From positions 1-16,906 of the forward strand of contig CAJMOP010000038.1 of assembly GCA_905215115.1 (NCBI GenBank): a stretch of DNA of 16,906 nt. Direction: 5' to 3'. Shown here piece after piece: positions 1 through 5,647 of this stretch (positions are counted from its first letter, which is position 1; every line of letters begins with the position of its first letter). The notes under the pieces were generated by a model. That model worked only from the letters and a program-made list of their open reading frames with translations. It was not told the DNA's origin and searched no databases. The position numbers and the translations under genes were made by a program. This stretch comes from an uncultured bacterium. GTDB lineage: Bacteria > Actinomycetota > Coriobacteriia > Coriobacteriales > Coriobacteriaceae.

Positions 1-180
1 CCGTCGCTCGGTCGTCGCCTTGCCGGCAAGCGCATGAGCCGCCCGGTACCGAGCGTGTCACTCAGCCGCCGCGACCTACGCTTCTTTAACGCCTTCCCGC
101 GTCTGCGCATCAATCGTTACGAGGGCGTCATCCGAGCTACCGACCTCCGCGACCGAGCCCGCGAGCTGTTCCGGCGCTAG
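1..180 (+). CDS. C-terminal end of an unidentified protein (5' end outside window)
   Basis: Frame 1 is open from the first base to a TAG at 178-180 and gives 59 residues, rich in arginine and ending in RDRARELFRR. The other two plus-strand frames contain stops, and the codons look like those of the neighbouring genes, so I take this as the true tail of a gene that begins upstream. There is no motif that I recognise and no membrane segment; the basic, charged end suggests a soluble C-terminus. I do not assign a function. No clear terminator follows it before the ammonium transporter. Confidence 0.55.
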   Translation, partial: PSLGRRLAGKRMSRPVPSVSLSRRDLRFFNAFPRLRINRYEGVIRATDLRDRARELFRR

Positions 181-378
181 CCAGAGCGGAGCCAAGCGCG
201 CCCTTCTCGTTCGCACGTTTCCCGTTCGTTTCGCGTCCGTTGCCGCGCCGTTTCCAAGATTGCGGTGCCGTTTCCATTCGACAACGCAGCGTTTAACAAC
301 GCCGTATCTGGTCTACACCAGTTGCCCCTCGGCCGCATGATGGGCGCCGACAACGTTCATGCGACCAAGGGGGAGCGA

Positions 379-1656
379 ATGTACGATACGGGATCGACAA
401 CGTTTATGCTCATCTGCACCATGCTCGTGTTTTTAATGACACCGGGTCTGGCGTTTTTCTATGGCGGCCTGTCCAGGCGCAAAAATGTCATCAACACCAT
501 GCTTATGTGCTTTGGCGCCATTGGCCTGGTTGGTGTGCTGTGGATTGTTGCCGGCTGGTCGCTGGCCTACGGTGGCGACGGCTCCAGTCCGTTTATTGGA
601 GGCCTTGACCAGCTGCTGTGCCTGCCGGCGCTCAACCAGGTGCTGCAGGCGGCCGAGGGCAATGCTGCGGATGGTGCCGTCTACCCTCAGATCATCAACA
701 TCGCCTTCCAGATGGCGTTTGCCATGATCACCGCCGCTATCGTTACGGGCAGTCTGGCAGGCCGCGTTAAGTTCGGTGCCATGACGGCCTTCCTGGGCAT
801 TTGGCTGCTTGTGGTCTATGCGCCGCTCGCCCACATGGTTTGGGGCGGCGAGGGCTCCTTTATCGGCGACATCATCGGCGCGCTCGACTTTGCCGGCGGC
901 GACGTGGTACACATTTCGTCCGGTCTTACGGGCCTGATTCTCTGCTTAATGCTCGGCCGTCGTCGCGGCTTTGGCATGATGAGCTACCGTCCGCATAACG
1001 TGCCGTTTGTGGCGCTGGGCGCCGGCCTGCTTTGGTTTGGCTGGTTTGGCTTTAACGGTGGCAGCGAGTTTAAGGCCGACGCCGTGGCGGCGCTCGCCAT
1101 CCTCAACACCGTGACGGCCAGCGCGGCGGGCATGGTCTCGTGGCTTGTCGTCGAGCGCGTGCACACCGGTCGTCCCACGCTGGTGGGTGCTAGCACCGGT
1201 TTGGTTGCGGGCCTTGTGGTGGTTACGCCGGGTGCGGGCTTTGTCGAGCCGTGGGCGGCACTGGTCATGGGCCTGATCGTATCGCCCGTCTGCTATCTGG
1301 CCATCAGCCATCTTAAGACCAAGTTCGGCTACGACGATGCGCTCGACGCGTTCGGTTGCCACGGTATCGGCGGCATCTTGGGCGGTGTGCTCACGGGCCT
1401 GTTCTGCGTGCCGGAGCTCTCGTGGACCGGTAAGGGCGGCCTGTTCTACATGGGCGACGTGTCGCTGCTTGTCTCGCAGGTTCTGGGCATTGTGGTGACG
1501 GTCGTTATTGTGCTGGTGCTCGACTTGGTGATCGCCGCGGTGGTCAAGGCGCTGTTCCACGGTAGCCTGCGCGTGGACGAGGCCGACGAGGCCCTGGGTC
1601 TGGATGCGAGTCAGCACGGCGAGAGCGCCTATCCTTCGTTTAGTGGTCTGGACTAA
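379..1656 (+). CDS. amt: Ammonium transporter, Amt/MEP/Rh family
   Basis: This is an integral membrane ammonium channel of about 425 residues. The first helix carries the family hallmark MTPGLAFFYGGL. The segment FAGGDVVHISSG holds the first pore histidine (H178) and FGCHGIGG holds the second (H328), the twin-His pair of Amt pores. WFGWFGFNGG and about eleven hydrophobic helices complete the fold. The frame is open to a GTG at 265, but I choose ATG 379: it has an AAGGGGG ribosome binding site just upstream, and it places MYDTGSTTFML at the N-terminus as in other Amts, whereas the extra 38 residues are polar and unlike the family. A weak -35/-10 candidate (TTTAAC at 292, TACACC at 314) lies upstream. 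The PII gene follows after 48 bases, so the two are probably one operon, with PII gating the channel. Confidence 0.95.
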   Translation: MYDTGSTTFMLICTMLVFLMTPGLAFFYGGLSRRKNVINTMLMCFGAIGLVGVLWIVAGWSLAYGGDGSSPFIGGLDQLLCLPALNQVLQAAEGNAADGAVYPQIINIAFQMAFAMITAAIVTGSLAGRVKFGAMTAFLGIWLLVVYAPLAHMVWGGEGSFIGDIIGALDFAGGDVVHISSGLTGLILCLMLGRRRGFGMMSYRPHNVPFVALGAGLLWFGWFGFNGGSEFKADAVAALAILNTVTASAAGMVSWLVVERVHTGRPTLVGASTGLVAGLVVVTPGAGFVEPWAALVMGLIVSPVCYLAISHLKTKFGYDDALDAFGCHGIGGILGGVLTGLFCVPELSWTGKGGLFYMGDVSLLVSQVLGIVVTVVIVLVLDLVIAAVVKALFHGSLRVDEADEALGLDASQHGESAYPSFSGLD

Positions 1657-1704
1657 CAGTTTCAAACGTTCTGTCAGACCAACTCTTAAAGAGAGGAATT
1701 CACT

Positions 1705-2043
1705 ATGAAGAAGATCACGGCAATCGTTCGTGCTGAGAAGCTTGAGGTTCTCAAAGACGCGCTGTTTGCTGCCGATGTTCGCGGCATGACCATCAACCAG
1801 GTGCAGGGCTGCGGCGCACAGCATGGCTGGAAGGAATACGTGCGCGGCAACGAACTGCTCGTCAATACCATCCCCAAGGTGCAGTTCACCCTCATCTGCG
1901 CTGATGAGCACGTTGACGGAATTGTCGACATCATCTGCAATGCCGCTCGCACCGGTGCCGTCGGCGACGGCAAGATTTGGGTCGAGCCGGTCGAAGAAGT
2001 CATCCGCATTCGCACCGGCGAACACGGCCCGGCCGCGGTGTAG
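1705..2043 (+). CDS. glnK: PII signal-transduction protein (GlnB/GlnK family) lacking the T-loop tyrosine
   Basis: This 112-residue protein is the usual PII length. It reads the cellular 2-oxoglutarate and ATP/ADP state and, when linked to amt, normally blocks the channel. The family C-terminal signature TGAVGDGKIWV and the ATP-contacting RIRTGE are present, as are Q39 and K58. Counting against E. coli GlnK without gaps, residue 51, the uridylylated or adenylylated tyrosine, is leucine in the T-loop stretch RGNELLVNTIPKV; a tyrosine is found at 45 instead. Covalent control at position 51 is therefore not possible, leaving ligand-driven control. The ATG has a GAGAGGA ribosome binding site, and the gene lies 48 bases after amt. 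I use glnK because of the amt linkage; sequence alone does not separate GlnB from GlnK. Confidence 0.93.
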   Translation: MKKITAIVRAEKLEVLKDALFAADVRGMTINQVQGCGAQHGWKEYVRGNELLVNTIPKVQFTLICADEHVDGIVDIICNAARTGAVGDGKIWVEPVEEVIRIRTGEHGPAAV

Positions 2044-2045
2044 AA

Positions 2046-2075
2046 TCGACCGTCTGCCATCCGCAACGTTAAAAT
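2046..2075 (+). promoter_or_regulatory. Candidate promoter of the first TetR gene
   Basis: TCGACC at 2046-2051 and TAAAAT at 2070-2075 are separated by 18 bases and fall just after the PII gene. Transcription would start near 2082, leaving a leader of about 36 bases before the ATG at 2118. That argues against the alternative upstream ATG at 2082. The call rests on pattern matching only. Confidence 0.35.
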
Positions 2076-2117
2076 GCTGCAATGAGGCACAAGACTTGCG
2101 TTACGGATGGGCGGATT

Positions 2118-2780
2118 ATGGGTCGCAATAAATATCCCGAGGAGACGGTCGCGAAGATTCTCGACGCGGCACTGGAGCTATTCTGCGCACAGGGTTATGA
2201 GGGGACGAGTATTCAAGATATCGTTGACCGTCTCGACGGCATGACCAAGGGCGCTGTCTATCATCACTTCAAGAGCAAAGAAGAGATTTTCAACGCCGCG
2301 TTTGATCGGGCGATGACTCCGATTGTTGAGCACCGCCGCTCGATGCTTGGCGTCGGTAATATGACCGGAGCCCAAAAGCTCAAGCGACTGTACGCTCCCG
2401 AGTCCGTTGTTCCACAAATTGAGCTATGGGCACGTATGCGTCCTGCAGCAGATCCGGTAAAAAGCTCGCGCCTACTGGCGATGCAGTACCAGGGCTCATT
2501 TGACGAGTCGGCCGATGGCTGTCTCTTGCCAGTGATCGAGGAGGGCATCGCCGACGGCTCCATTGCGTGCGAATGCCCACGCGAAGCGGCGGAGGCCGTA
2601 TCGTTGTTGGCGAATCTTTGGCTGCTGCCATTGTTCCGTCCGCTCGAGCCCAAGGAGCGAATGCTCGCTCGCGCACAATGTTTGGCGCAGATGGCTGCCG
2701 CGGTGGGGCTCGATTTGGGTAATGAAGTGCTTCAGACAACGGCGCAGATTTGGGACGTATGGGACCGCGCCGGGTGGTAA
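2118..2780 (+). CDS. TetR/AcrR-family transcriptional regulator
   Basis: This is a 220-residue one-component regulator. The N-terminal DNA-binding domain (residues 5-60) is classic: ILDAALELF, then the helix-turn-helix around TSIQDIVDRLDGMTKGAVYHHF and the family's FKSKEEIF. The remaining ~150 residues are the variable ligand-binding and dimerisation part and do not reveal an inducer. An ATG also exists in frame at 2082, but the 2118 start gives the standard family N-terminus and suits the predicted promoter. The MFS exporter follows in the same direction, with two similar dyads in the gap, so this protein most likely represses the exporter and responds to an exported compound. The gene is less GC-rich than the amt operon, as is the exporter. 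Confidence 0.92.
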   Translation: MGRNKYPEETVAKILDAALELFCAQGYEGTSIQDIVDRLDGMTKGAVYHHFKSKEEIFNAAFDRAMTPIVEHRRSMLGVGNMTGAQKLKRLYAPESVVPQIELWARMRPAADPVKSSRLLAMQYQGSFDESADGCLLPVIEEGIADGSIACECPREAAEAVSLLANLWLLPLFRPLEPKERMLARAQCLAQMAAAVGLDLGNEVLQTTAQIWDVWDRAGW

Positions 2781-2782
2781 TA

Positions 2783-2801
2783 TAGATACCAACGGTATGT
2801 A
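2783..2801 (+). promoter_or_regulatory. Operator candidate 1 for the TetR regulator
   Basis: The 19-bp dyad TAGATACCAACGGTATGTA has arms TAxATACC and GGTATxTA around a 3-base centre, and starts 2 bases after the tetR stop codon. It matches a second dyad centred 65 bp downstream at 15 of 19 positions. Paired dyads of this size beside a TetR gene are typical operators. Confidence 0.6.
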
Positions 2802-2813
2802 ATTGATTTGTGA

Positions 2814-2835
2814 GGGTAGCCACGGCTGCCCTTTT
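2814..2835 (+). terminator. Candidate terminator after tetR
   Basis: GGGTAGCC and GGCTGCCC can fold into a 7-bp stem with one T-G wobble, and TTTT follows at once. It lies between the two operator candidates. The short T-run makes it a weak or partial terminator, so some read-through into the exporter is plausible. Confidence 0.4.
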
Positions 2836-2846
2836 CAAGTCATTAA

Positions 2847-2867
2847 ATACATACTAGTGGTATGTAT
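2847..2867 (+). promoter_or_regulatory. Operator candidate 2, perfect dyad before the MFS gene
   Basis: ATACATAC at 2847-2854 and GTATGTAT at 2860-2867 are exact reverse complements around a 5-base centre. The inner 19 bp repeat operator candidate 1 at 15 of 19 positions. The site ends a few bases before the exporter's ribosome binding site, so a protein bound here would block initiation or early elongation of the exporter transcript. Confidence 0.7.
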
Positions 2868-2880
2868 AGGGGGTGGGCTT

Positions 2881-4143
2881 ATGGCTGGGCTGAGAGACGT
2901 CGGTGTCTCGTTGAAATCAAAAACAGTGCGGTCAATCAGGCTCGCGGAACTTCTGGTTGCGCAGCTGTGCACGTATTCGATGCTGTCGGCGCTGTGCTTT
3001 GCGTATCCACTTTACTTGTTCGATCGCAGTGGATCGTCAACGTTATATGGCGCCGTCGTGGCGACGGCGTTCATACCCGGCGTACTCGCAACTCCGGCTG
3101 GTGGGATCTTAGCGGATCGGGGAAGACACCGCGAGGTCCTCGTGGCCCTCGGCATTGCTCTGATGACTGCATCACTGCTGTCTATCCCCATGAAGCGCTC
3201 GTTGCCTCTTGCGGTCGTCGTAGTAGCGATACTTTGTGTTCAATATGGTGTTCAATCGCTGCTAAAGCCAATGCTCCAAATTGAGACGGTGCGTATGGTG
3301 GGTGAAGAGAAGGTTGAGCGGGCCACTGCATTGGTTTCGCAGATGACCATGGTGAGCAATATCTTGGGTCCTGTGGTCGGGACGGCAGTCTATGGGTGCT
3401 TTGGCATCGATGCTCTTTGCACAACCGCGTCGGTGGCGTTTGCGATTTCAGCTCTCTTGTTTGGGGTCGCACTCAAGCAAAACGCCTCATCTGAAACGAT
3501 GAGAGACGGCGCGACTCGCACGACATGCCGAAACGATTTTCGGGAGTCGATTCGGTATCTGTTGCAAAATGCATCATTGGTCGCTGTGATTTTGCTTGCG
3601 GCAGTTTTGAACCTTGCGTTGGTTGGGCTAACGATTGGCGCTCCCATTATTGTTACAAAGCATCTCGGCATGCAATCGTCCTGCGTTGGGATAGTTGAGG
3701 TTGCTCTGGGCCTGGGTGGTCTTACCGGCAGTGGCTTGGTCGGCATTTGGCCGCATCGTTTTTCTTTCAATGGCATATGTCGATATGTTGCGATGATCTG
3801 TTTTGGAGTCGCGCCGATTATTGTTACGCTGCTGTTCGGCGTAGATGTATGCGTGTTCACCGTGTTTGCGGTTGGTTCGGCATGGGTCATGGTGTGGGCG
3901 AGCATTACGTCGGTTGAAATCATCGCGTTTGTTCAGCGGGTAGCGCCGACTGAGCTCTGCGGAAAAGTGCTTTCGGTCGTTTACATGGTCCTTTCCTGCG
4001 CAACACCTATCGGCCAATTGACGTACGGGGTTGCATATGATCGATGGACACCGGCGATTGTATTCGCAGCCATGTTGGCGGTGCTGACGTTGACGACGGT
4101 GCTGTTTTATCGTCTGAAAAATCGCTTGCGGCGATTGTCTTGA
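2881..4143 (+). CDS. MFS transporter, probable drug or metabolite efflux
   Basis: This is a polytopic membrane protein of 420 residues with about twelve hydrophobic segments. The loop between helices 2 and 3 carries the MFS motif A form GGILADRGRHREVL (residues 74-87). The frame is open back to 2803, but I start at ATG 2881, which has an AGGGGGTGG ribosome binding site; the earlier start would run through operator 2 and add an unlikely hydrophobic stub. Overall size and motif fit the 12-helix proton antiporters, including macrolide or siderophore exporters, but the substrate cannot be read from the sequence. It lies behind a TetR regulator with matching operator dyads. Codon use and base composition are more AT-tolerant than in flanking genes, which suggests the regulator/exporter pair was acquired together. 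Confidence 0.88.
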   Translation: MAGLRDVGVSLKSKTVRSIRLAELLVAQLCTYSMLSALCFAYPLYLFDRSGSSTLYGAVVATAFIPGVLATPAGGILADRGRHREVLVALGIALMTASLLSIPMKRSLPLAVVVVAILCVQYGVQSLLKPMLQIETVRMVGEEKVERATALVSQMTMVSNILGPVVGTAVYGCFGIDALCTTASVAFAISALLFGVALKQNASSETMRDGATRTTCRNDFRESIRYLLQNASLVAVILLAAVLNLALVGLTIGAPIIVTKHLGMQSSCVGIVEVALGLGGLTGSGLVGIWPHRFSFNGICRYVAMICFGVAPIIVTLLFGVDVCVFTVFAVGSAWVMVWASITSVEIIAFVQRVAPTELCGKVLSVVYMVLSCATPIGQLTYGVAYDRWTPAIVFAAMLAVLTLTTVLFYRLKNRLRRLS

Positions 4144-4204
4144 CGCGCTGGGGCACCGTGAATTTGCGGAGGCAGTGGTCCGCCGCGCCGGGACGGCATT
4201 GTTT

Positions 4205-4258
4205 GGGCGTGCCTCTCCTTCGTCTACAATATCGTGCAGACGAAGGAGGGGCACGCCC
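4205..4258 (+). promoter_or_regulatory. 54-bp near-perfect dyad covering promoter and ribosome binding site of the HAD gene
   Basis: The 21-base arm at 4205-4225 pairs with 4238-4258; every position is Watson-Crick except one G-T wobble, and the loop is 12 bases. The right arm contains GAAGGAGG, the ribosome binding site, and the ATG follows the last base of the stem. If the whole dyad is transcribed, the site is sealed in a very stable hairpin. A TACAAT at 4225-4230, at the edge of the loop, could be the -10 (TTTGGG 17 bases upstream). In that case transcription starts near 4237, only the right arm is transcribed, and the dyad acts as a DNA operator. Confidence 0.75.
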
Positions 4259-5116
4259 ATGATCAAGATGTTCGCGAGTGACTTAGACGGAACGCTGCTG
4301 AACGCCCTGCACGAGGCGGATGGGACCATCCGCCGTGCCATTCGCGAGCTGACCGAGGCCGGCCTGCATGTGGTTCCCGCGACCGGACGCTCGACGCTGC
4401 CGATCGGCGAGCATGGCTTTACGGGGCTGGCGCTCGATGCCTGCTGCTCTAACGGCTCCATCGTGCGCGACAGTCATGGCGAGGTGCTCAAGACCTGGAC
4501 CATCGATCCGCAGATCACCGAGGAGCTGCTCAAGGAGTTTCCGGATATCTGTTTTGACTGCTCCACGCCCGACGGCATGTTTTCGAGCGGATCGTTCGAG
4601 ATGCACCAGGCGGGCTTTAAAAAAGACAGCCCTATCAAGCGCATCGTGATGCGCGGCATGCGTGCGCGTGGCGGGTACCACGAGGAACAGTACTTCGACC
4701 AGTCGATCGGTGACATCCTGCGCCACGATGTGTGCAAGATCAACTGTCGCGTGACCTCGCCCGAGCTGGAGCGCGACCTTAAGGCGTATCTGGCCGAGCG
4801 CTCGGACCGCGTGGTCAACGCGCCGTTCGATCCGGTGATGTTCGAAATTACGGACGTGGCGTGCAACAAGGGCGAGAGCGTGGCATGGCTGGCGGGCTAC
4901 TACGGTATTGCCGAGGACGAGGTCGCGGTCTACGGCGACGGCGGCAACGATATCGCCATGCTCAAACGCTTCCGCCACAGCTACGCGACCAAAAACGCAA
5001 GCGATGCAGCTAAGGCCGCCGCGAGCGTGACCATCGGCAGCTGCATGGTCCATGCCGTCCCCAAACACATGCTCGCCACCATGCGCAAGCAAAACTCCCG
5101 CACCGTCATCGAATAA
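4259..5116 (+). CDS. HAD-superfamily sugar-phosphate phosphatase, Cof type
   Basis: This is a soluble 285-residue Mg-dependent hydrolase. Motif I is DLDGT (nucleophile D8, acid/base D10), and motif IV is GDGGNDIAML, with D227 and D231 binding magnesium. A C2-type cap domain lies between residues ~85 and ~190, and the segment with K near NKGES is the usual K-binding motif III region. Length and layout match the Cof/YidA/YbiV group, which dephosphorylate sugar phosphates or flavin and cofactor phosphates with broad specificity; the substrate is not predictable. The frame extends upstream to 4175, but ATG 4259 has a GAAGGAGG site and gives the normal N-terminus. Its leader is the large dyad at 4205-4258, which makes its expression unusual. 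It stands as a single gene, followed by a dyad repeat. Confidence 0.92.
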   Translation: MIKMFASDLDGTLLNALHEADGTIRRAIRELTEAGLHVVPATGRSTLPIGEHGFTGLALDACCSNGSIVRDSHGEVLKTWTIDPQITEELLKEFPDICFDCSTPDGMFSSGSFEMHQAGFKKDSPIKRIVMRGMRARGGYHEEQYFDQSIGDILRHDVCKINCRVTSPELERDLKAYLAERSDRVVNAPFDPVMFEITDVACNKGESVAWLAGYYGIAEDEVAVYGDGGNDIAMLKRFRHSYATKNASDAAKAAASVTIGSCMVHAVPKHMLATMRKQNSRTVIE

Positions 5117-5145
5117 TGTGACAAAGGGACTGCCCCTTTGTCACA
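5117..5145. repeat. 29-bp intergenic dyad repeat, copy 1
   Basis: TGTGACAAAGGG and CCCTTTGTCACA are perfect 12-bp arms around a 5-base loop, starting immediately after the HAD stop codon. A second copy at 5527-5555 matches at 27 of 29 positions. There is no T-run on either side, so it is not a standard intrinsic terminator, although the hairpin could protect or end transcripts. I believe similar dyads are scattered through related genomes, but I could not check. Confidence 0.85.
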
Positions 5146-5178
5146 GTGGGGACTAGCTTCTTTAAACACGAACATATA

Positions 5179-5208
5179 TTCGCATATTTAACTGCGCTTT
5201 GATAGAAT
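5179..5208 (+). promoter_or_regulatory. Candidate promoter of the small peptide gene
   Basis: TTCGCA (5179-5184) and TAGAAT (5203-5208) are separated by 18 bases in a locally AT-rich stretch. The predicted start near 5215 gives a leader of about 58 bases containing the structures described for this locus. The convergent antisense promoter uses the same -10 hexamer. Confidence 0.5.
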
Positions 5209-5220
5209 TGTTGCTGTTGG

Positions 5221-5264
5221 CGGCAGTTCCATGTGCCGGGCAGCGCCCTCCATCTGATGGGAGG
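5221..5264 (+). promoter_or_regulatory. Structured 5' leader that can hide the ribosome binding site of the small peptide
   Basis: CCTCCA at 5247-5252 can pair with TGGGAGG at 5258-5264 (one bulged G, 5-base loop), and that right arm is the ribosome binding site. Upstream, CGGCAGT (5221-5227) and GGGCAGCGCC (5238-5247) are exact reverse complements of two blocks beyond the stop codon: GGCGCTGCCC at 5425-5434 and ACTGCCG at 5452-5458. The mRNA can therefore also fold 5' to 3'. Both properties are known from type I toxin mRNAs; their operation here is inferred. Confidence 0.5.
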
Positions 5265-5272
5265 TGATGCCC

Positions 5273-5398
5273 ATGACCGATTTGATTGATTTCGTGAGGC
5301 TCCTGACCGCATTGGTCTCGTTCTTCACGGCGCTTGTCGGCCTTTCCGAGGCACTCAAGCAGCGTTCGAAGCGCAACAGAAGGGGTCGCCGCCGCTAA
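5273..5398 (+). CDS. 41-residue hydrophobic peptide with basic tail, candidate type I toxin
   Basis: The peptide begins MTDLIDFVRLLTALVSFF. Residues ~4-25 form one membrane-spanning helix, and residues 29-41 are almost all lysine or arginine (KQRSKRNRRGRRR). The start ATG has GGGAGGTGAT eight bases upstream, the best ribosome binding site in this part of the window. An in-frame ATG at 5267 is too close to that site to be used. The design of one helix plus a charged tail, within a short transcript, is that of type I toxins and holin-like peptides, which insert into the inner membrane and depolarise it. A leader that can mask the ribosome binding site and a convergent antisense promoter support that reading. 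I do not recognise a named family, and a regulatory small membrane protein remains possible. Confidence 0.65.
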   Translation: MTDLIDFVRLLTALVSFFTALVGLSEALKQRSKRNRRGRRR

Positions 5399-5460
5399 GG
5401 CGTTGACCCCCTAATGCAAACAACGGCGCTGCCCAGCCAGCTACAACTTGGACTGCCGTC
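5374..5460 (-). ncRNA. Candidate antisense RNA (type I antitoxin) overlapping the 3' end of the small peptide gene
   Basis: A minus-strand promoter at 5467-5495 would start an RNA near 5460. Its first ~35 bases fold as ACGGC-GTCC against GGGC-GCCGT with small bulges. The fold is better on this strand than on the plus strand, because a T-G wobble replaces an A-C mismatch. A second hairpin at 5382-5410 followed by TTCTGTT could end it, giving roughly 85 nucleotides. The RNA would be fully complementary to the last eight codons and 3' region of the peptide mRNA. Its leading hairpin also resembles the mRNA leader (CGGCAGT and GGGCAGCGCC blocks). The ends are estimates. Confidence 0.45.
5382..5410 (-). 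terminator. Hairpin, candidate end of the antisense RNA
   Basis: GGGGTC/GACCCC, a 2x2 internal loop, then CGCC/GGCG around a 5-base loop give a ten-pair stem that overlaps the peptide's stop codon. On the minus strand it is followed by TTCTGTT, a poor but usable U-tract; the plus strand has no T-run after it. Confidence 0.4.
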
Positions 5461-5466
5461 GACACT

Positions 5467-5495
5467 ATTCTACCCACGAATGACATTTTGGACAA
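5467..5495 (-). promoter_or_regulatory. Candidate antisense promoter, convergent to the small peptide gene
   Basis: Read on the minus strand, TTGTCC (5490-5495) and TAGAAT (5467-5472) are separated by exactly 17 bases. The -10 is the same hexamer as in the peptide gene's own promoter. No open reading frame of note lies downstream on this strand, so the product would be non-coding. Confidence 0.5.
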
Positions 5496-5526
5496 TCGGT
5501 AATGCCGCTCCAAAAGCCAGGCGGGT

Positions 5527-5555
5527 TGTGACAAAGGGACTGCCCCCTCGTCACA
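5527..5555. repeat. 29-bp intergenic dyad repeat, copy 2
   Basis: This has the same left arm as copy 1 (TGTGACAAAGGG) and the same flank CGTCACA/TGTCACA, with two C-for-T changes in the right arm that weaken pairing in the middle of the stem. The two copies bracket the peptide/antisense locus, 410 bp apart start to start. Confidence 0.8.
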
Positions 5556-5581
5556 TTCCAAATATTGCCTTTACGTGTTGA

Positions 5582-5626
5582 TGCACACGGTGTGCAATAA
5601 TACTCGCACTGTGCAATAGCGCACAG
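5582..5626 (+). promoter_or_regulatory. Two operator-like dyads upstream of the second TetR gene
   Basis: TGCACAC-G-GTGTGCA (5582-5596) is a perfect 15-bp dyad, and CTGTGC-6-GCACAG (5609-5626) is a looser relative with a shared GTGC core. TTGATG at 5578 could be a -35 overlapping the first dyad. Dyads next to a TetR gene that starts 22 bases later are likely autoregulatory sites. Confidence 0.5.
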
Positions 5627-5647
5627 GCTGAGTAACAAGGAGGACGC

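Noticed and set aside
265..378. GTG at 265 as start of the ammonium transporter
   Set aside because: The added 38 residues are polar and not Amt-like, while ATG 379 has its own AAGGGGG site and gives the standard N-terminus.
4175..4258. Upstream GTG start for the HAD phosphatase
   Set aside because: It would translate through the 54-bp dyad; ATG 4259 follows a proper ribosome binding site and starts four residues before the catalytic strand.
5399..5470. A second small protein gene downstream of the 41-residue peptide
   Set aside because: No start with a ribosome binding site is present on either strand; the dyads and antisense promoter explain the stretch better.
5117..5555. The repeated TGTGACAAAGGG dyads as a CRISPR array
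   Set aside because: There are only two copies, 410 bp apart with a gene between, no regular spacers and no cas genes.
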